Shown here: piece after piece, positions 38,505 through 51,200 of the stretch
How positions within the stretch are numbered: position 1 is the first letter of the stretch
How the letters are laid out: each line of letters begins with the position of its first letter
NCBI GenBank assembly: GCA_963965975.1
Contig: OZ014421.1
Location: 3,213,001-3,277,000, forward strand
Length of the DNA stretch: 64,000 bases
Direction of reading: 5' to 3'
From: Xestospongia bergquistia
Taxonomy: Eukaryota > Porifera > Demospongiae > Haplosclerida > Petrosiidae
Translations under genes and position numbers: made by a program
Notes under the pieces: model-generated
The model's input: the letters and a program-made list of their open reading frames with translations, nothing else
What the model was told of the DNA's origin: nothing
Database searches by the model: none

Positions 38505-40834
38505 ATTTAGTACAAGCCTTTTTACACCCATTTTTCTTTATTTTTCTATCAGTATGATCTTGTGATAGTTTGTACTAGAAATCTTAAGACAGCATTACTT
38601 CCTTTTAGCAAGCAATGAGTCACGACTAAATCCGAGACACTAATGTTTCTGGCTACAGCCCATGGGCAAATAAATAGAGTCAGAGTATCAATACTTCATT
38701 TGTGTTAGTATATCTAGCTTGACTTTAAATTCAATGAGCTTTAGCCCTTAGTTTTAGTGCATTTGTTATCTTTAACTAAGCCTGTAATAAGTCATTTTAA
38801 GATATATATCTCACCTTTCCTTGTCTGTGTAATATATACACTTTAATAACCAGTATATTTAGTACAATGTAGCAAGTCTGAATAATATTATTTAAGTTTT
38901 TTAAAAGGCTTTTTACCCCCATTGTGTCTGCTTTTGTATCAGTATCAGCTTGTAAAGGTTTGTACTAGAAATCTTAGACTGCATTACTTCGTTTTAGCAA
39001 CTAATTAGTCATGACTTTATTTCTGCAGGGCTGTAGGTCAAAAACAGAAGAAGGAACTGTATTCCATGCAGGGAAGTTATTTGACAGTGTTCTCTGCAGT
39101 AATTCCAAGACAATGAAATTCCTCGTTACAACAAAAGGGAAAGAAAGTAGTAACAAATACATTCGGAGAAGCAGTACTCCATGTGCTGTAGTATATCTAA
39201 GATGACTTTTAAATTCAGTGAGCTTTTGCCCTTAGTTTTAGTGTGTTTGTTATGTTAACTAACCTATCGTATATCTTTTTGAAATTTAGTAACTGGTATA
39301 TTTTGTTGCAAGTCTCAATAAAATTGGACGAGTGTTTTAATTTAGTACTAGCCTCGTACCTAGACTTTTGCGATAGAAAAGAAATCCTGGTCATTACTGC
39401 TTGTGCTTTCACATAATTATTGACATCACATTGACACGCAAACAGTAGTTACCAGGCTCTTTTCTATTGCGAAAGCTTGGCTACAAGGCTAATTTAGTGC
39501 AAGCCTTTTTACCCCTATTATTTTTGTATCAGTATGAACTTATAATAGTTTGTACTAGTAATCTTAGACAGCATTACTTCCTTTTAGCAAGCAATGACTC
39601 ACGACTTTATTTCTGCAGGGCTTTTTAGCAAGACAGAACAAGGACGTGGATTGTATTCAGGTAATTGATTTGACCTGCAGTAAATCCGAGACACTAATGT
39701 TTCTCGCTACAGCCCATGGGCAAATAAATAGAGTCAGAGTATCAATACTTCATTTGTGTTAGTATATCTAGCTTGACTTTAAATTCAATGAGCTTTAACC
39801 CTTAGTTTCAGTGCATTTGTTATCTTTAATTAAGCCTGTAATAAGTGATTTTAAATGATATATCTCACCTTTTCTTGTCTGTGTTGTATATACACTTTAA
39901 TAACCAGTATATTTAGTACAATATAGCAAGACTAAATAATATTAGTGAAGTGTTTTAAAAGGCTTTTTACTCCCATTGTGTCTGCTTTTGTATCAGTATC
40001 AGCTTGTAAAGGTTTGTACTAGAAATCTTAGACAGCATTACTTCGTTTTAGCAACTAATTAGTCATGACTTTATTTCTGCAGGGCTGTTTAGCAAGACAG
40101 AAGAAGGAACTGTATTTCATTCAATCAAATCATTTGACAGTGTTCTCTGCAGTAAATCTGAGACAATATATGTTCCTCACTACAGCCCAAGGGTAAATAA
40201 ATACAGTCAAGTGTCAATACTTCATGTGTGTTAGTATATCTAGCTTGACTTTAAACTTATTGTGTCTACTTTTGTATCGGTATCAGCTTGTAATGGTTTG
40301 TACTAGAAACCTTAGACTGCATTACTTCATTTTAGCAATAAATGTGTCAGGACTTTACTTCTGCAGGGCTGTAGATCAAAAACAGAAGAAGGAACTGTAT
40401 TCCATGCAGGGAAGTCATTTGACAGTGTTCTCTGCAGTAATTCCAGGGCATTAATATTCCTCGCTACAGCCCAAGGGTAAATAAATACAGTCAAGTGTCA
40501 ATACTTCATGTGCTTTAGTATGGATCAAAACAGAAGAAGCAACGACTTTCCATGCTTGGAAGTCATTTGACAGTGTTCTCTGGAGTAATTCCATGACAAT
40601 GAAATTCCTCGTTGCTACCAAAGGGAAAGACAGTAGTAACAAATACAGTCAGAGAAGCAGTACTCCATGTGCTGTAGTATATCTAACATGACTTTTAAAT
40701 TCAGTGAGCTTTAGCCCTTAGTTTTAGTGTGTTTGTTATCTTAACTAACCTATCGTAAGTGTTTTTGAAATTTAGTAACTGGTATATTATATAGCAAGTC
40801 TCAATAAAATTGGACGATTGTTTTTATTTAGTAC

Positions 40835-40977
40835 TAGCCTCGTACCCAGACTTTTGCGATAGAAAAGAAACCCTGGTCATTACTGCTTGTGCTTTCGCGT
40901 AATTATTGACATCACATTGACACGCAAACAGTAGTTACCAGGCTCTTTTCTATTGCGAAAGCTTGGCTACAAGGCTA
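40835..40977 (+). mobile_element. 143-bp foldback MITE, reference copy of the array family
   Basis: The element starts TAGCCTCGTACCCAGACTTT and ends ...AAGCTTGGCTACAAGGCTA. The two ends are imperfect inverted repeats of about 55 bp, with a 2-nt gap near AAGAAACCCTGG/CCAGGCTCTT. Direct repeats ATTTAGTAC flank it on both sides. Other copies start at 9769, 10647, 12144, 13441, 14927, 16275, 18430, 19774, 21114, 23282, 24626, 25966, 27483, 28824, 30127, 31468, 33253, 35038, 39349, 45776, 47113, 48608, 49349, 50834, 53084, 54430, 55195, 58710, 60082, 61013 and 63015. Partial copies lie at 7463, 26677 and 38386. It has no coding capacity. A 9-bp target duplication is typical of Mutator-like elements, so a MULE-related MITE is my inference. 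Confidence 0.85.
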
Positions 40978-41000
40978 ATTTAGTACAAGCCTTTTTACCC

Positions 41001-41190
41001 CTGAATTTCTAACAGTATATCACATTCAGTGATTTTGTGAAATAACAAGAGCTCAATTCAGTGATTTCATGAAATCACTAGAAATTTTAGTGAATTTATG
41101 AAGTCCCTAAGTGAAATAGTGATTTCACAAATTCCCTGAAAGTTTCAGGGATTTCACAAAATCCCTATTTAGACAATCTTACTGTAACAT
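41001..41190 (+). repeat. Palindrome-rich 190-bp block, copy 1
   Basis: The block is not module sequence. It contains the perfect 20-bp palindrome AGTGATTTCATGAAATCACT (41060-41079) and the 9-bp-arm hairpin TCCCTGAAAGTTTCAGGGA (41133-41151), with further AGTGATTT and AAATCCCT motifs. It replaces normal array sequence between ..CAAGCCTTTTTACCC and ..ACATATAGACTTTAA. The same block in the same context is at 60247-60436, so it entered once and was copied with the array. It is probably a small non-autonomous element, class unknown. Confidence 0.7.
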
Positions 41191-41201
41191 ATAGACTTTA
41201 A

Positions 41202-41215
41202 CTCTTTTTTAACGA
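41202..41215 (+). repeat. piggyBac left terminal inverted repeat
   Basis: CTCTTTTTTAACGA is the complement of the right end apart from one substitution and one base in the T run. The canonical piggyBac ends begin CCC; here the second base is T. Confidence 0.75.
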
Positions 41216-41604
41216 AATAATTGCGTGGGCGGGATCACGCGATGACGAAATAAATTTTCCCTCAAGCCATGAGCACACTGTTTTTTCAAGAAGACGCTTT
41301 AGAAATGTTGTAACGTGTTCAAATAAAGCTATAACTAGTTTCTAACTCTCATTTTAACCTGTAAGGATGTCAGTACAATTGAGTAACAACAAGCGCTGTT
41401 ATTATAGTTGAGTACACGTAAGTCAAACCTACATTTGTCTACCATTTGTATTTTTCTTTATATTGAGTTGACTTTTTGCCTGAGTAGTAAGTAATAGGAA
41501 CAATAAAGTATGGTATAGCTTCTTTATATATTTTAGTATAAATAGAGAGATTGATTATATATGTAATTTGTCTGGTTGCTTAACTGTTGAAGAGTACTAT
41601 TTAG

Positions 41605-43128
41605 CTAAAGATATTGAGTGTGATAGAGTATGAAACAGTCATCACTCTTCCCAGTGTGACAGAAGTGTATACTACAATCTTCACAATACCATTGAGTATC
41701 TTTCCTTATCTTCTTATAGGTGTAGCAGTAATGACATCGGTACCATTTATCATTTGGTTTCTTTGGAAAGTGACTCTGGCAAAAATTTTTTGATGGTAAT
41801 ATAGAAGGACGACCAGCACATTTTCGACTATTGTACGAGCCAATGAGTTGAGTTGCAAGATTGAGACGAAAGTCTTTCAAGTTACGAAAAGTTGGTTCAG
41901 ACAGAAGACTATGAAAAATGTAAGAGTTTATGATAGCTAAATCTATGCTAAAGTAGGCAATGTACTTATAACATTTCCGTCCACGAGCTCTAATACTATA
42001 GTATTGTCGCAGTTGATCATTTTTATCAACTCCACCCATATTTTCATTCTACTTAGCTATAAGTTCTAAGCATTGAACAAGCTGTCTCTCACCATTTTTT
42101 TGCTTTCTTTTTACTTCAACTATTTCATTTGGTTGTGAATTTGTAGATATAGCCGTAAAAACTTTTGTGTCTTGCCACAGGGCAATGACTAAATTTCCAC
42201 TTTGTAGCAGTTTGTATTCTCCTCTTTTTTTGAATCCCTTTTTAAAATCTGACTTGAAATCCTGTGGAAAAAATTCCCTGTTAGAGCGTATAGTTCCACA
42301 GGCATAGATTTTGTCATCTAATAGATCTTGGAATAGTGGAGTACTTGTAAAAAAATTGTCACAGTAGACATGATGATTTTTTCCAACTATCTTTCTTGTT
42401 AGATCTTTAACCACTCTTGCTCCTAGTCTTCTTTCAACTTCCTTCTTTTTGCCAACATACACTTGAAACTCAGATACAAACCCATTTTTGCTATCTGCCC
42501 TTGTCCAAACCTTAAATCCTCGTTTTATCGGTTTTTTGGGTATGTACTGCTTCATACTACTACGTCCCTTAAAAGGTATCATTGCCTCATCAATACTACA
42601 GTCTCTGCTTGGGTTATACAGAGCTGTGAATTGTTTCGATAGTTGTTCCAAGACTGGTCTCACTTTTCCAAGGCGGTCATATTCATCTGATCCTGGTGGT
42701 GCTAACGTTGAATTATCTACAAAGTGTAGATATCTTCCAATTTCCATAAATCTATCTCTAGAAATTCTATTTGCTATTGGTCCATAATGATAGTAAGGAT
42801 CTTTTTTCCAATAGTCGTACAGAGATGGTAAGCGTATTATTCCCATGAGTATTTTAAATCCAATGTATGCCTTTAATTCGTCAATTGTCACATTGGTCCA
42901 TTTTGTGTACTCTTCCTCTCCCATACAGGTTTGTGCATATCTGTTTGTTTCTACTGCAATTAATTCAAAAAGAGACTCGGTAAAGAAGAGAAGAAAAGTG
43001 GTAATTGGACAAGTTGGGAGGGTCAAAGTTGGTCCAGTTGGTGCCGTAAATGGATCAACTTCAATTCGTCTTAGATCGTTAGACCATTTCACTTTTTTTT
43101 CAGAGCTGTGTATATATTTAACATTCAT
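41605..43128 (-). pseudogene. piggyBac transposase (DDE_Tnp_1_7), one nonsense codon
   Basis: The enzyme would cut and paste the element at TTAA sites in the nucleus. A single frame runs from ATG at 43128 to TAA at 41605-41607, interrupted only by TAG at 42051-42049, in the place where the family normally has Tyr before NENMGGVDKND. Counted from the ATG, the catalytic Asp residues are visible: D180 (CSIDEAMIPFKGR), D257 (HVYCDNFFTS), and D368 and D371 (MGGVDKNDQL), the last two lying after the stop. The C terminus keeps a Cys-rich zinc-binding pattern (RCHYC, WYCEDC, HFCH). At about 504 codons the length is normal for piggyBac. No frameshift was seen. A Leu (QCLEL) replaces a Pro often found just before. 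It is nearly intact, so it is a young relic or is disabled by this one stop. Confidence 0.9.
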
Positions 43129-43378
43129 AAAGAGGTGACATTTGTTTAAGTATTACCTAATTGCAGTCTTGTGCAAATTTTATAAACTCGGTACAGAACT
43201 ACGATGTTGAGTTAGCAAGAAGGAAGATTATTGATATCACTCCTTGCAATGTAAGTTAGAGGGTCCAGCAGGTGTTTATCAACTGTCAACGTCGCGCTGA
43301 AGACAGGTATTAACTATGACACGTATCGCGTCATTCGCCATTACAGTAATAACGTTTTATGACGCGTTTTCGCGTCTA

Positions 43379-43393
43379 TCGTTAAAAAAAGGG
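43379..43393 (+). repeat. piggyBac right terminal inverted repeat
   Basis: TCGTTAAAAAAAGGG ends in GGG as expected for a piggyBac end, but no TTAA follows. Confidence 0.75.
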
Positions 43394-44311
43394 TAGTATA
43401 TTTAGTACAATGTAGCAAGTCTGAATAATATTAGTCAAGTGTTTTTAAAAGGCTTTTTACCCCCATTGTGTCTGCTTTTGTATCAGTATCAGCTTGTAAA
43501 GGTTTCTTTTAGCAAGCAATGAGTCACGACTTTACTTCTGCAGGGCTGTTTAGCAAGACAGAAGAAGGAAGTGGATTCCATTCAGCCAAGTCATTTGACA
43601 GTGTTCCCTGCAGTAAATCCGAGACACTAATGTTCCTCACTACACCCCATCTTAACTACTCTTATCGTAAGTCTTTTTGAAATATAATATCTCACTAGTC
43701 CGTAATATAAAGACTTCAGTAACCGGTATATTTTGTACAATATATATAGCGAGTCTCAATAAAATTAGTCGAGAGATTTTATTTAGTACAAGCCTTTTTA
43801 CCCCCATTGTGTTTACTTTTGAATGACTTTGTAATGGTTTATACTAGAAAACTTAGGACATTACTTCTGCAGAGCCATTTAGCAAGAGAGAAGAAGGAAC
43901 TGGATTCCATTTTGCCAAGTCATTTAACAGTGTTCTGCAGTAAATAACGTTCCTCGCTACAGCCCTAAGGCAAATAAATACAATAAGAATATCATTACTT
44001 CATGTGCGTTAGTATATCAACCTTGACTTTAAATTGAAGGAGTTTTAGCCCTTAGTTTTAGTGCATTTGTAGTATCAGCTTGTAATTGTTTGTACTAGAA
44101 ATCTTAGACAGCATTACTTCATTTTAGCAACCAATGAATCACAACTTTATTTCTGCAGGGCTGTTTAACAAGACAGAAGAAGGAACTGGATTCCATTCAG
44201 CATTTGACAGTGTTCTCTGCAGTAAATCCGAGACAATAATGTTCCTCGCTACAACCCAAAGGCAAATAAATAGTGTCAATACTTCATGTGCATTAGTATA
44301 TCTACCTTCAC

Positions 44312-44520
44312 TTTAAATTCAATGAGCTTGAGCCCTTACCTTGACTTTAAATTCAATGAGCTTTAGCCCTATCTACCTTGACTTTAAATTCAATGAGCTT
44401 TATCCCTATCTACCTTGACTTTAAATTCAATCAGCTTTATCCCTATCTACCTTGACTTAAAATTCAATGAGCTTTAGTCTTATCTACCTTGACTTTAAAT
44501 TCAATGAGATTTAGCCCTTA
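44312..44520 (+). repeat. 37-bp tandem repeat, about 6 copies
   Basis: Successive units of TTGACTTTAAATTCAATGAG plus 17 bp ending CTATCTACC occur here, with variants ATCAGC for ATGAGC and TTATCC for TTAGCC alternating between units. Confidence 0.85.
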
Positions 44521-44959
44521 GTTTAGTGCTTTTGTAGTATCAGCTTGTAATAGTTTGTGCTAGACAGCATTACTTTGTTTTAGCAGACAATGAGTCACGA
44601 CTTTATTTCTGCAGGGCTTTTTAGCAAGACAGAAGAAGGAACTGGATTGCATTCAGCTAAGTGATTTGAGTCCCTTAGTTTAGTGCTTTTGTAGTATCAG
44701 CTTGTAATAGTTTGTGCTAGACAGCATTACTTTGTTTTAGCAAGCAATGAATCATGACTTTATTTAGCAAGACAGAAGAAGGAACTGGATTTCATTCAGC
44801 AAAATCATTTGACAGTGTTCTCTGCAGTAAATCCGAGACAATAATGTTCCTCGGTACAGCCCAAGAGTAAATAAATACAGTCAAGTGTCAATACTTCATG
44901 TACGTTAGTATATCTTGCTTGAGTCTAAACTATTGTGTCAACTTTTGTATCAGTATCAG

Positions 44960-45240
44960 CAATGAGCTTTAACCCTATCTACCTTGACTTTAAATTCAAT
45001 CAGCTTTAGCCTTATCTACCTTGACTTTAAATTCAATGAGCTTTATCCCTATCTTCCTTGACTTTAAATTCAATCAGCTTTAGCCCTATCTACCTTGACT
45101 TTAAATTCAATCAGCTTTAGCCCTGTCTACCTTGACTTTAAATTCAATGAGCTTTATCCCTATCTACCTTGACTTAAAATTCAATGAGCTTTATCCCTAT
45201 CTACCTTGACTTTAAATTCAATGAGCTTTAGCCCTTAGTT
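44960..45240 (+). repeat. 37-bp tandem repeat, about 7 copies
   Basis: The longest cluster. Between it and the cluster at 44312 lies a copy of a short module (TTTAGTGCTTTTGTAGTATC to TTTAGCAAGACAG) that recurs directly after this cluster, so cluster plus module were duplicated together. Confidence 0.85.
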
Positions 45241-48200
45241 TAGTGCTTTTATAGTATCAGCTTGTAATAGTTTGTGCTAGACAGCATTACTTTGTTTTAG
45301 CAAGCAATGAATCATGACTTTATTTAGCAAGACAGAAGAAGGAACTGGATTTCATTCAGCCAAATCATTTCATAGTGTTCTCTGCAGTAAATCCAAGAAA
45401 AAAATGTTTCTCACTACAGCCCAAGGGTAAATAAATACAGTCAAGTGTCAATACTTCATGTGCTTTAGTATGGATCAAAACAGAAGAAGGAACTGTATTC
45501 CATGCAGGGAAGTCATTTGACAGTGTTCTCTGCAGTAATTCCAAGACAATGAAATTCCTCGTTACAACAAAAGGGAAAGACAGTAGTAACAAATACAGTC
45601 AGAGAAACAGTACTCCATGTGCTTTAGTATATCTAACATGACTTTTAAATTCAGTGAGCTTTAGCCCTTAGTTTTAGTGCGTTTGTTATCTTAACTAACC
45701 TATCGTAAGTCTTTTTGAAATAGTATATTTTGTAGCAAGTCTCGATAAAATTGGACGAGTGTTTTTATTTAGTACTAGCCTCGTACCCAGACTTTTGCGA
45801 TAGAAGAGAAACCCTGGTCATTACTGCTTGTGCTTTCGCGTAATTATTGACATCACATTGACACACAAACAGTAGTTACCAGGGTCTTTTCTATTGCGAA
45901 AGCTTGGCTACAAGGCTAATTTAGTTCAAGCCTTTTTACCCCCATGTCTTTATTTTTGTATCAGTATGAGCTTGTAATAGTTTGTACTAGAAATCTTAGA
46001 CTGCATTACTTCCTTTTAGCAAGCAATGAGTCATGACTTTATTTCTGCAGGGCTTTTTAGGAAGACAGAAGAAGGAACTGGATTGCATTCAGCTAAGTGA
46101 TTTGAGTCCCTGCAGTAAATCCAAGACACTAATTTTTCTCGCTACAGCCCATGGGTAAATAAATAGAGTCACAGTATCAATACTTCATTTGTGTTAGTAT
46201 ATCTAGCTTGACTTTAAATTCACTGAGCTTGAGCTCTTAGTTTTAGTGCATTTGTTATCTTTAACTAAGCCTGTAATAAGTCATTTTAAAATATATATCT
46301 CACCTTTCCTTGTCTGTGTAATATATACACTTTAATAACCAGTATATTTAGTACAATGTAGCAAGTCTGAATAATATTAGTCAAGTGTTTTTAAAAGGCT
46401 TTTTACCCCCATTGTGTCTACTTTTGTATCAGTATCAGCTTCTAAAGGTTTGTACTAGAAATCTTAGACAGCATTACTTCGTTTTAGCAGCTAATTAGTC
46501 ATGACTTTATTTCTGCAGGGCTGTTTAGCAAGACAGAAAAAGGAACTAGATTTCATTCAACCAAATCATTTGACAGTGTTGTCTGCAGTAAATCTGAGAC
46601 AATATATGTTCCTCACTACAGCCAAAGGGTTAATAAATACAGTCAAGTGTCAATACTTAATGTGCATTAATTTATCTAGCTTGACTTTAAACTTATTGTG
46701 TCTACTTTTGTATCAATATCAGCTTGTAATGGTTTGTACTAGAAACCTTAGACTGCATTACTTCATTTTAGCAATGAATGTGTCAGGACTTTACTTCTGT
46801 AGGGCTGTAGATCAAAACAGAAGAAGGAACTGTATTCCATGCAGGGAAGTCATTTGACAGTGTTCTCTGCAGTAATTCCAAGACAATGAAATTCCTCGTT
46901 ACAACAAAAGGGAAAGACAGTAGTAACAAATACAGTCAGAGAAACAGTACTCCATGTGCTTTAGTATATCTAACATGACTTTTAAATTCAGTGAGCTTTA
47001 GCCCTTAGTTTTAGTGCGTTTGTTATCTTAACTAACCTATCGTAAGTCTTTTTGAAATAGTATATTTTGTAGCAAGTCTCGATAAAATTGGACGAGTGTT
47101 TTTATTTAGTACTAGCCTCGTACCTAGACTTTTGCGATAGAATAGAAACACTGGTCATTACTGCTTGTTCTTTCGCATAATTATTGAAATACATTGACAC
47201 GCAAACAGTAGTTACCAGGCTCTTTTCTATTGCGAAAGCTTGGCTACAAGGCTAATTTAGTACAAGCCTTTTTACCCCCATTGTCTTTATTTTTGTATCA
47301 GTATGAGGTTGTAATAGTTTGTACTAGAAATCTTAAGACAGCATTACTTCCTTTTAGCAAGCAATGAGTCACGACTTTATTTCTGCAGGGCTTTTTAGCA
47401 AGACAGAAGAAGGAACTGGATTGCATTCAGCTAAGTCATTTGACAGTGTCCCTGCAGTAAATCCGAGACACTAATGTTTCTCGCTACAGCCCATGGGCAT
47501 ATAAATAGTCAGAGTATCAATACTTCATTTGTGTTAGTATATCTAGCTTGACTTTAAATTCAATGAGCTTTAGCCCTTAGTTTTAGTGCATTTGTTATCT
47601 TTAACTAAGCCTTTAATAAGTCATTTTAAAATATATATCTCACCTTTCCTTGTCTGTGTAATATATACACTTTAATAACCAGTATATTTAGTACAATGTA
47701 GCAAGTCTGAATAATATTAGTCAAGTGTTTTTAAAAGGCTTTTTACCCTTATTGTGTCTACTTTTGTATCAGTATCAGCTTGTAAAGGTTTGTACTAGAA
47801 ATCTTAGACAGCATTACTTCATTTTAGCAAGTAATTAGTCATGACTATTTCTTCAGTGCTGTTTAGAAAGACAGAAGAAGGAACTGGATTTCATTCAACC
47901 AAATCATTTGACAGTGTTCTCTACAGTAAATCCGAGACAATATATGTTCCTCACTACAGCCCAAGGGTAAATAAATACAGTCAAGTGTCAATACTTCATG
48001 TGCGTTAGTATATCTAGCTTGACTTTAAACTTATTGTGTCTACTTTTGTATCAGTATCAGCTTGTAATGGTTTGTACTAGAAACCTTAGACTGCATTACT
48101 TCATTTTAGCAATGAATGTGTCAGGACTTTACTTCTGCAGGGCTGTAGATCAAACACAGAAGAAGGAACTGTATTCCATGCAGGGAAGTCATTTGACAGT

Positions 48201-51200
48201 GTTCTCTTCAGTAAATCCTAGGCAATAATGTTCCTTGGTACAGATCAATGGTAAATAAATACAGTCAAGTGTCAATACTTCATGTGCTTTAGTATGGATC
48301 AAAACAGAAGAAGAAACTGTATTCCATGCGGAGAAGTCATTTGACAGTGTTCTCTGCAGTAATTCCAAGAAAATGAAATTCCTCGTTACAACAAAAGAGA
48401 AAGACAGTAGTAACAAATACAGTCAGAGAAGCAGTACTCCATGTGCTGTAGTATATCTAACATGACTTTTAAATTCATTGAGCTTTAGCCCTTAGTTTTA
48501 GTGCGTTTTTATCTCAACTAACCTATCGTAAGTCTTTTTGAAATTTAGTAACCGGTATATTTTGTAGCAAGTCTCAATAAAATCGGACAAGTGTTTTTAT
48601 TTAGTACTAGCCTCGTACCCAGACTTTTGCGATAGAAAAGAAACCCTGGTCATTACTGCTTGTGCTTTCACAAAATTATTGACATCACATTGACACGCAA
48701 ACAGTAGTTACCAGGCTCTTTTCTATTGCGAAAGCTTGGCTACAAGTCTAATTTAGTACTAGCCTTTTTACCCCCATTGTCTTTATTTTTGTATCAGTAG
48801 AGCTTGTAATAGTTTGTACTAGAAATCTTAGACAGCATTACTTCCTTTTAGCAAGAAATGAGTCACGACTTTATTTCTGCAGGGCTTTTTAGCAAGACAT
48901 AAGAAGTACTGGATTTCATTCAACTAAATCATTTGATAGTGTTCTCTGCAGTAAATCTGAGACAATATATGTTCCTCACTACAGCCTAAGGGTAAATAAA
49001 TACAGTCAAGTGTCAATACTTTATGTGCTTTAGTATGGATCAAAACAGAAGAAGGAACTGTATTCCATGCGGAGAAGTCATTTGACAGTGTTCTCTACAA
49101 TAATTCCAAGACAATGAAATTCCTCGTTACAACAAAAGGGAAAGACAGTAGTAACAAATACAGTCAGAGAAGCAGTACTCCATGTGCTGTAGTATATCTA
49201 ACATGACTTTTAAATTCATTGAGCTTTAGCCCTTAGTTTTAGTGCGTTTTTATCTTAACTAACCTATCGTAAGTCTTTTTGAAATTTAGTAACCGGTATA
49301 TTTTGTAGCAAGTCTCAATAAAATCGGACAAGTGTTTTTATTTAGTACTAGCCTCGTACCCAGACTTTTGCGATAGAAAAGAAACCCTGGTCATTACTGC
49401 TCGTGCTTTCACAAAATTATTGACATCACATTGACACGCAAACAGTAGTTACCAGGCTCTTTTCTATTGTGAAAGTTTGGCTACAAGGCTAATTTAGTAC
49501 AAGCCTTTTTACCCCCATTGTCTTTATTTTTGTATCAGTAAGAGCTTGTAATAGTTTGTACTAGAAATCTTAGACAGCATTACTTCCTTTTAGCAAGCAA
49601 TGAGTCACAACTTTATTTCTGCATGGCTTTTTAGCAAGGAAGAAGAAGGAATTGGATTGCAATCAGCTAAGTGATTTGACAGTGTCCCTGCAGTAAATCT
49701 AATGTTTCTCGCTACAGCCCATGGGCAAATAAATAGAGTCAGAGTATCAATACTCATTTGTGTTATATATCTAGATTGACTTTAAATTCAATGAGCTTTA
49801 GCCCTTAGTTTTAGTGTATTTGTTATTTTTAACTAAGCCTGTAATGAATCATTTTAAAACATATATCTCACCTTTCCTTGTCTGTGTAATATATACACTT
49901 TAATAACCAGTATATTTAGTACAATGTAGCAAATCTGAATAATATTAGTCAAGTGTTTTAAAAGACTTTTTACCCCCATTGTGTCTGCTTTTGTATCAGT
50001 ATCAGCTTGTAAAGGTTTGTACTAGAAATCTTAGACAGCATTACCTCACTTTACAAATAATTAGTCATGACTATTTCTTCAGGGATGTTTAGCAAGACAG
50101 CAGAAGGAACTGGATTTCATTCAACCAAATCATTTGACAGTGTTCTCTGCAGTTAATCTGAGACAATATATGTTCCTCACTACAGCCCAAGGGTAAATAT
50201 ATACAGTCAAGTGTCAATACTTCATGTGCGTTAGTATATGTAGGTTGACTTTAAAATTATTGTGTCTACTTTTGTATCAGTATCAGCTTGTAATGGTTTG
50301 TACTAGAAACCTTAGATTGCATTACTTTATTTTATCAATGAATGTGTCAGTACTTTACTTCTGCAGGGCTGTAGATCAAAAACAGAAGAAGGAACTGTAT
50401 TCCATGCAGGGAAGTCATTTGACAGTGTTCTCTACAGTAATTCCAAGACAACAATGTTCCTCGCTATAGCCCAAGGGTAAATAAATACAGTCAAGTGTCA
50501 ATACTTCATGTTCTTTAGTATGGATCAAAACAGAAGAAGGAACGGTATTACATGCGGAGAAGTCATTTGACAGTGTTCTCTGCAGTAATTCCAAGACAAT
50601 GAAATTCCTCGTTACAACAAAAGGGAAAGACAGTAGTAACAAATACAGTTAGAGAAGCAGTACTCTATTTGCTGTAGTATATCTAACATGACTTTTAAAT
50701 TCATTGAGCTTTAGCCCTTAGTATTAGTGCGTTTGTTATCTTAACTAACCTACGGTAAATCTTTTTGAAATTTAATAACCAGTATATTTTGTAGCAAGTC
50801 TCAATAAAATTGGACAAGTGTTTTATTTACTACTAGCCTCGTACCCAGACTTTTGCGATAGAAAAGAAACCCTGCTCATTACTGCTTGTGCTTTCACAAA
50901 ATTATTGACATCACATTGACATGCAAACAGTAGTTACCAGGCTTTTTTCTATTGCGAAAGCTTGGCTACAAGGCTAATTTAGTTCAAGCCTTTTTACCCC
51001 CATTGTCTTTATTTTTGTATCAGTAAGAGCTTGTAATAGTTTGTACTAGAAATCTTAGACAGCATTACTTCCTTTTAGCAAGCAATGAGTCACGACTTTA
51101 TTTCTGTAGGGCCTTTTAGCTAAAAAGAAGAAGGAACTGGATTGCATTTAGCTAAGTGATTTGAGTCCCTGCAGTAAATCCGAGACACTAATGTTTCTCG

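Larger units (their letters stand above)
35181..41000 (+). repeat. Array segment with shortened and mixed units
   Basis: Units here are irregular. Between the MITEs at 35038 and 39349 only one partial MITE occurs (38386-38504). The beta and gamma modules are repeated several times without a full alpha module (36420-38380). The stretch 36.8-38.1 kb shares unusual variants with 57.2-58.4 kb, such as GTAAATAAATGTTTGT and CCCTTTTTTAAGTACATTTG. Confidence 0.75.
41202..43393 (-). mobile_element. piggyBac element, 2.2 kb, inserted in the array
   Basis: The left end (41202-41215, CTCTTTTTTAACGA) and right end (43379-43393, TCGTTAAAAAAAGGG) are terminal inverted repeats of about 14 bp. TTAA, the piggyBac target, precedes the left end at 41198-41201. 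On the right the expected TTAA is absent: GGG joins directly to TAGTATATTTAG. The paralogous site without the element at 60441-60460 reads ACTTTAATAACCAGTATATT, so 8 bp including the right TTAA were lost after or during insertion. Subterminal sequence near 43361-43376 has a GACGCG/CGCGTC stem. The transposase gene is on the minus strand. Confidence 0.88.

Noticed and set aside
42488-43138. Plus-strand open frames of 97-99 codons
   Set aside because: They lie antisense to the piggyBac transposase, which explains the open frame.
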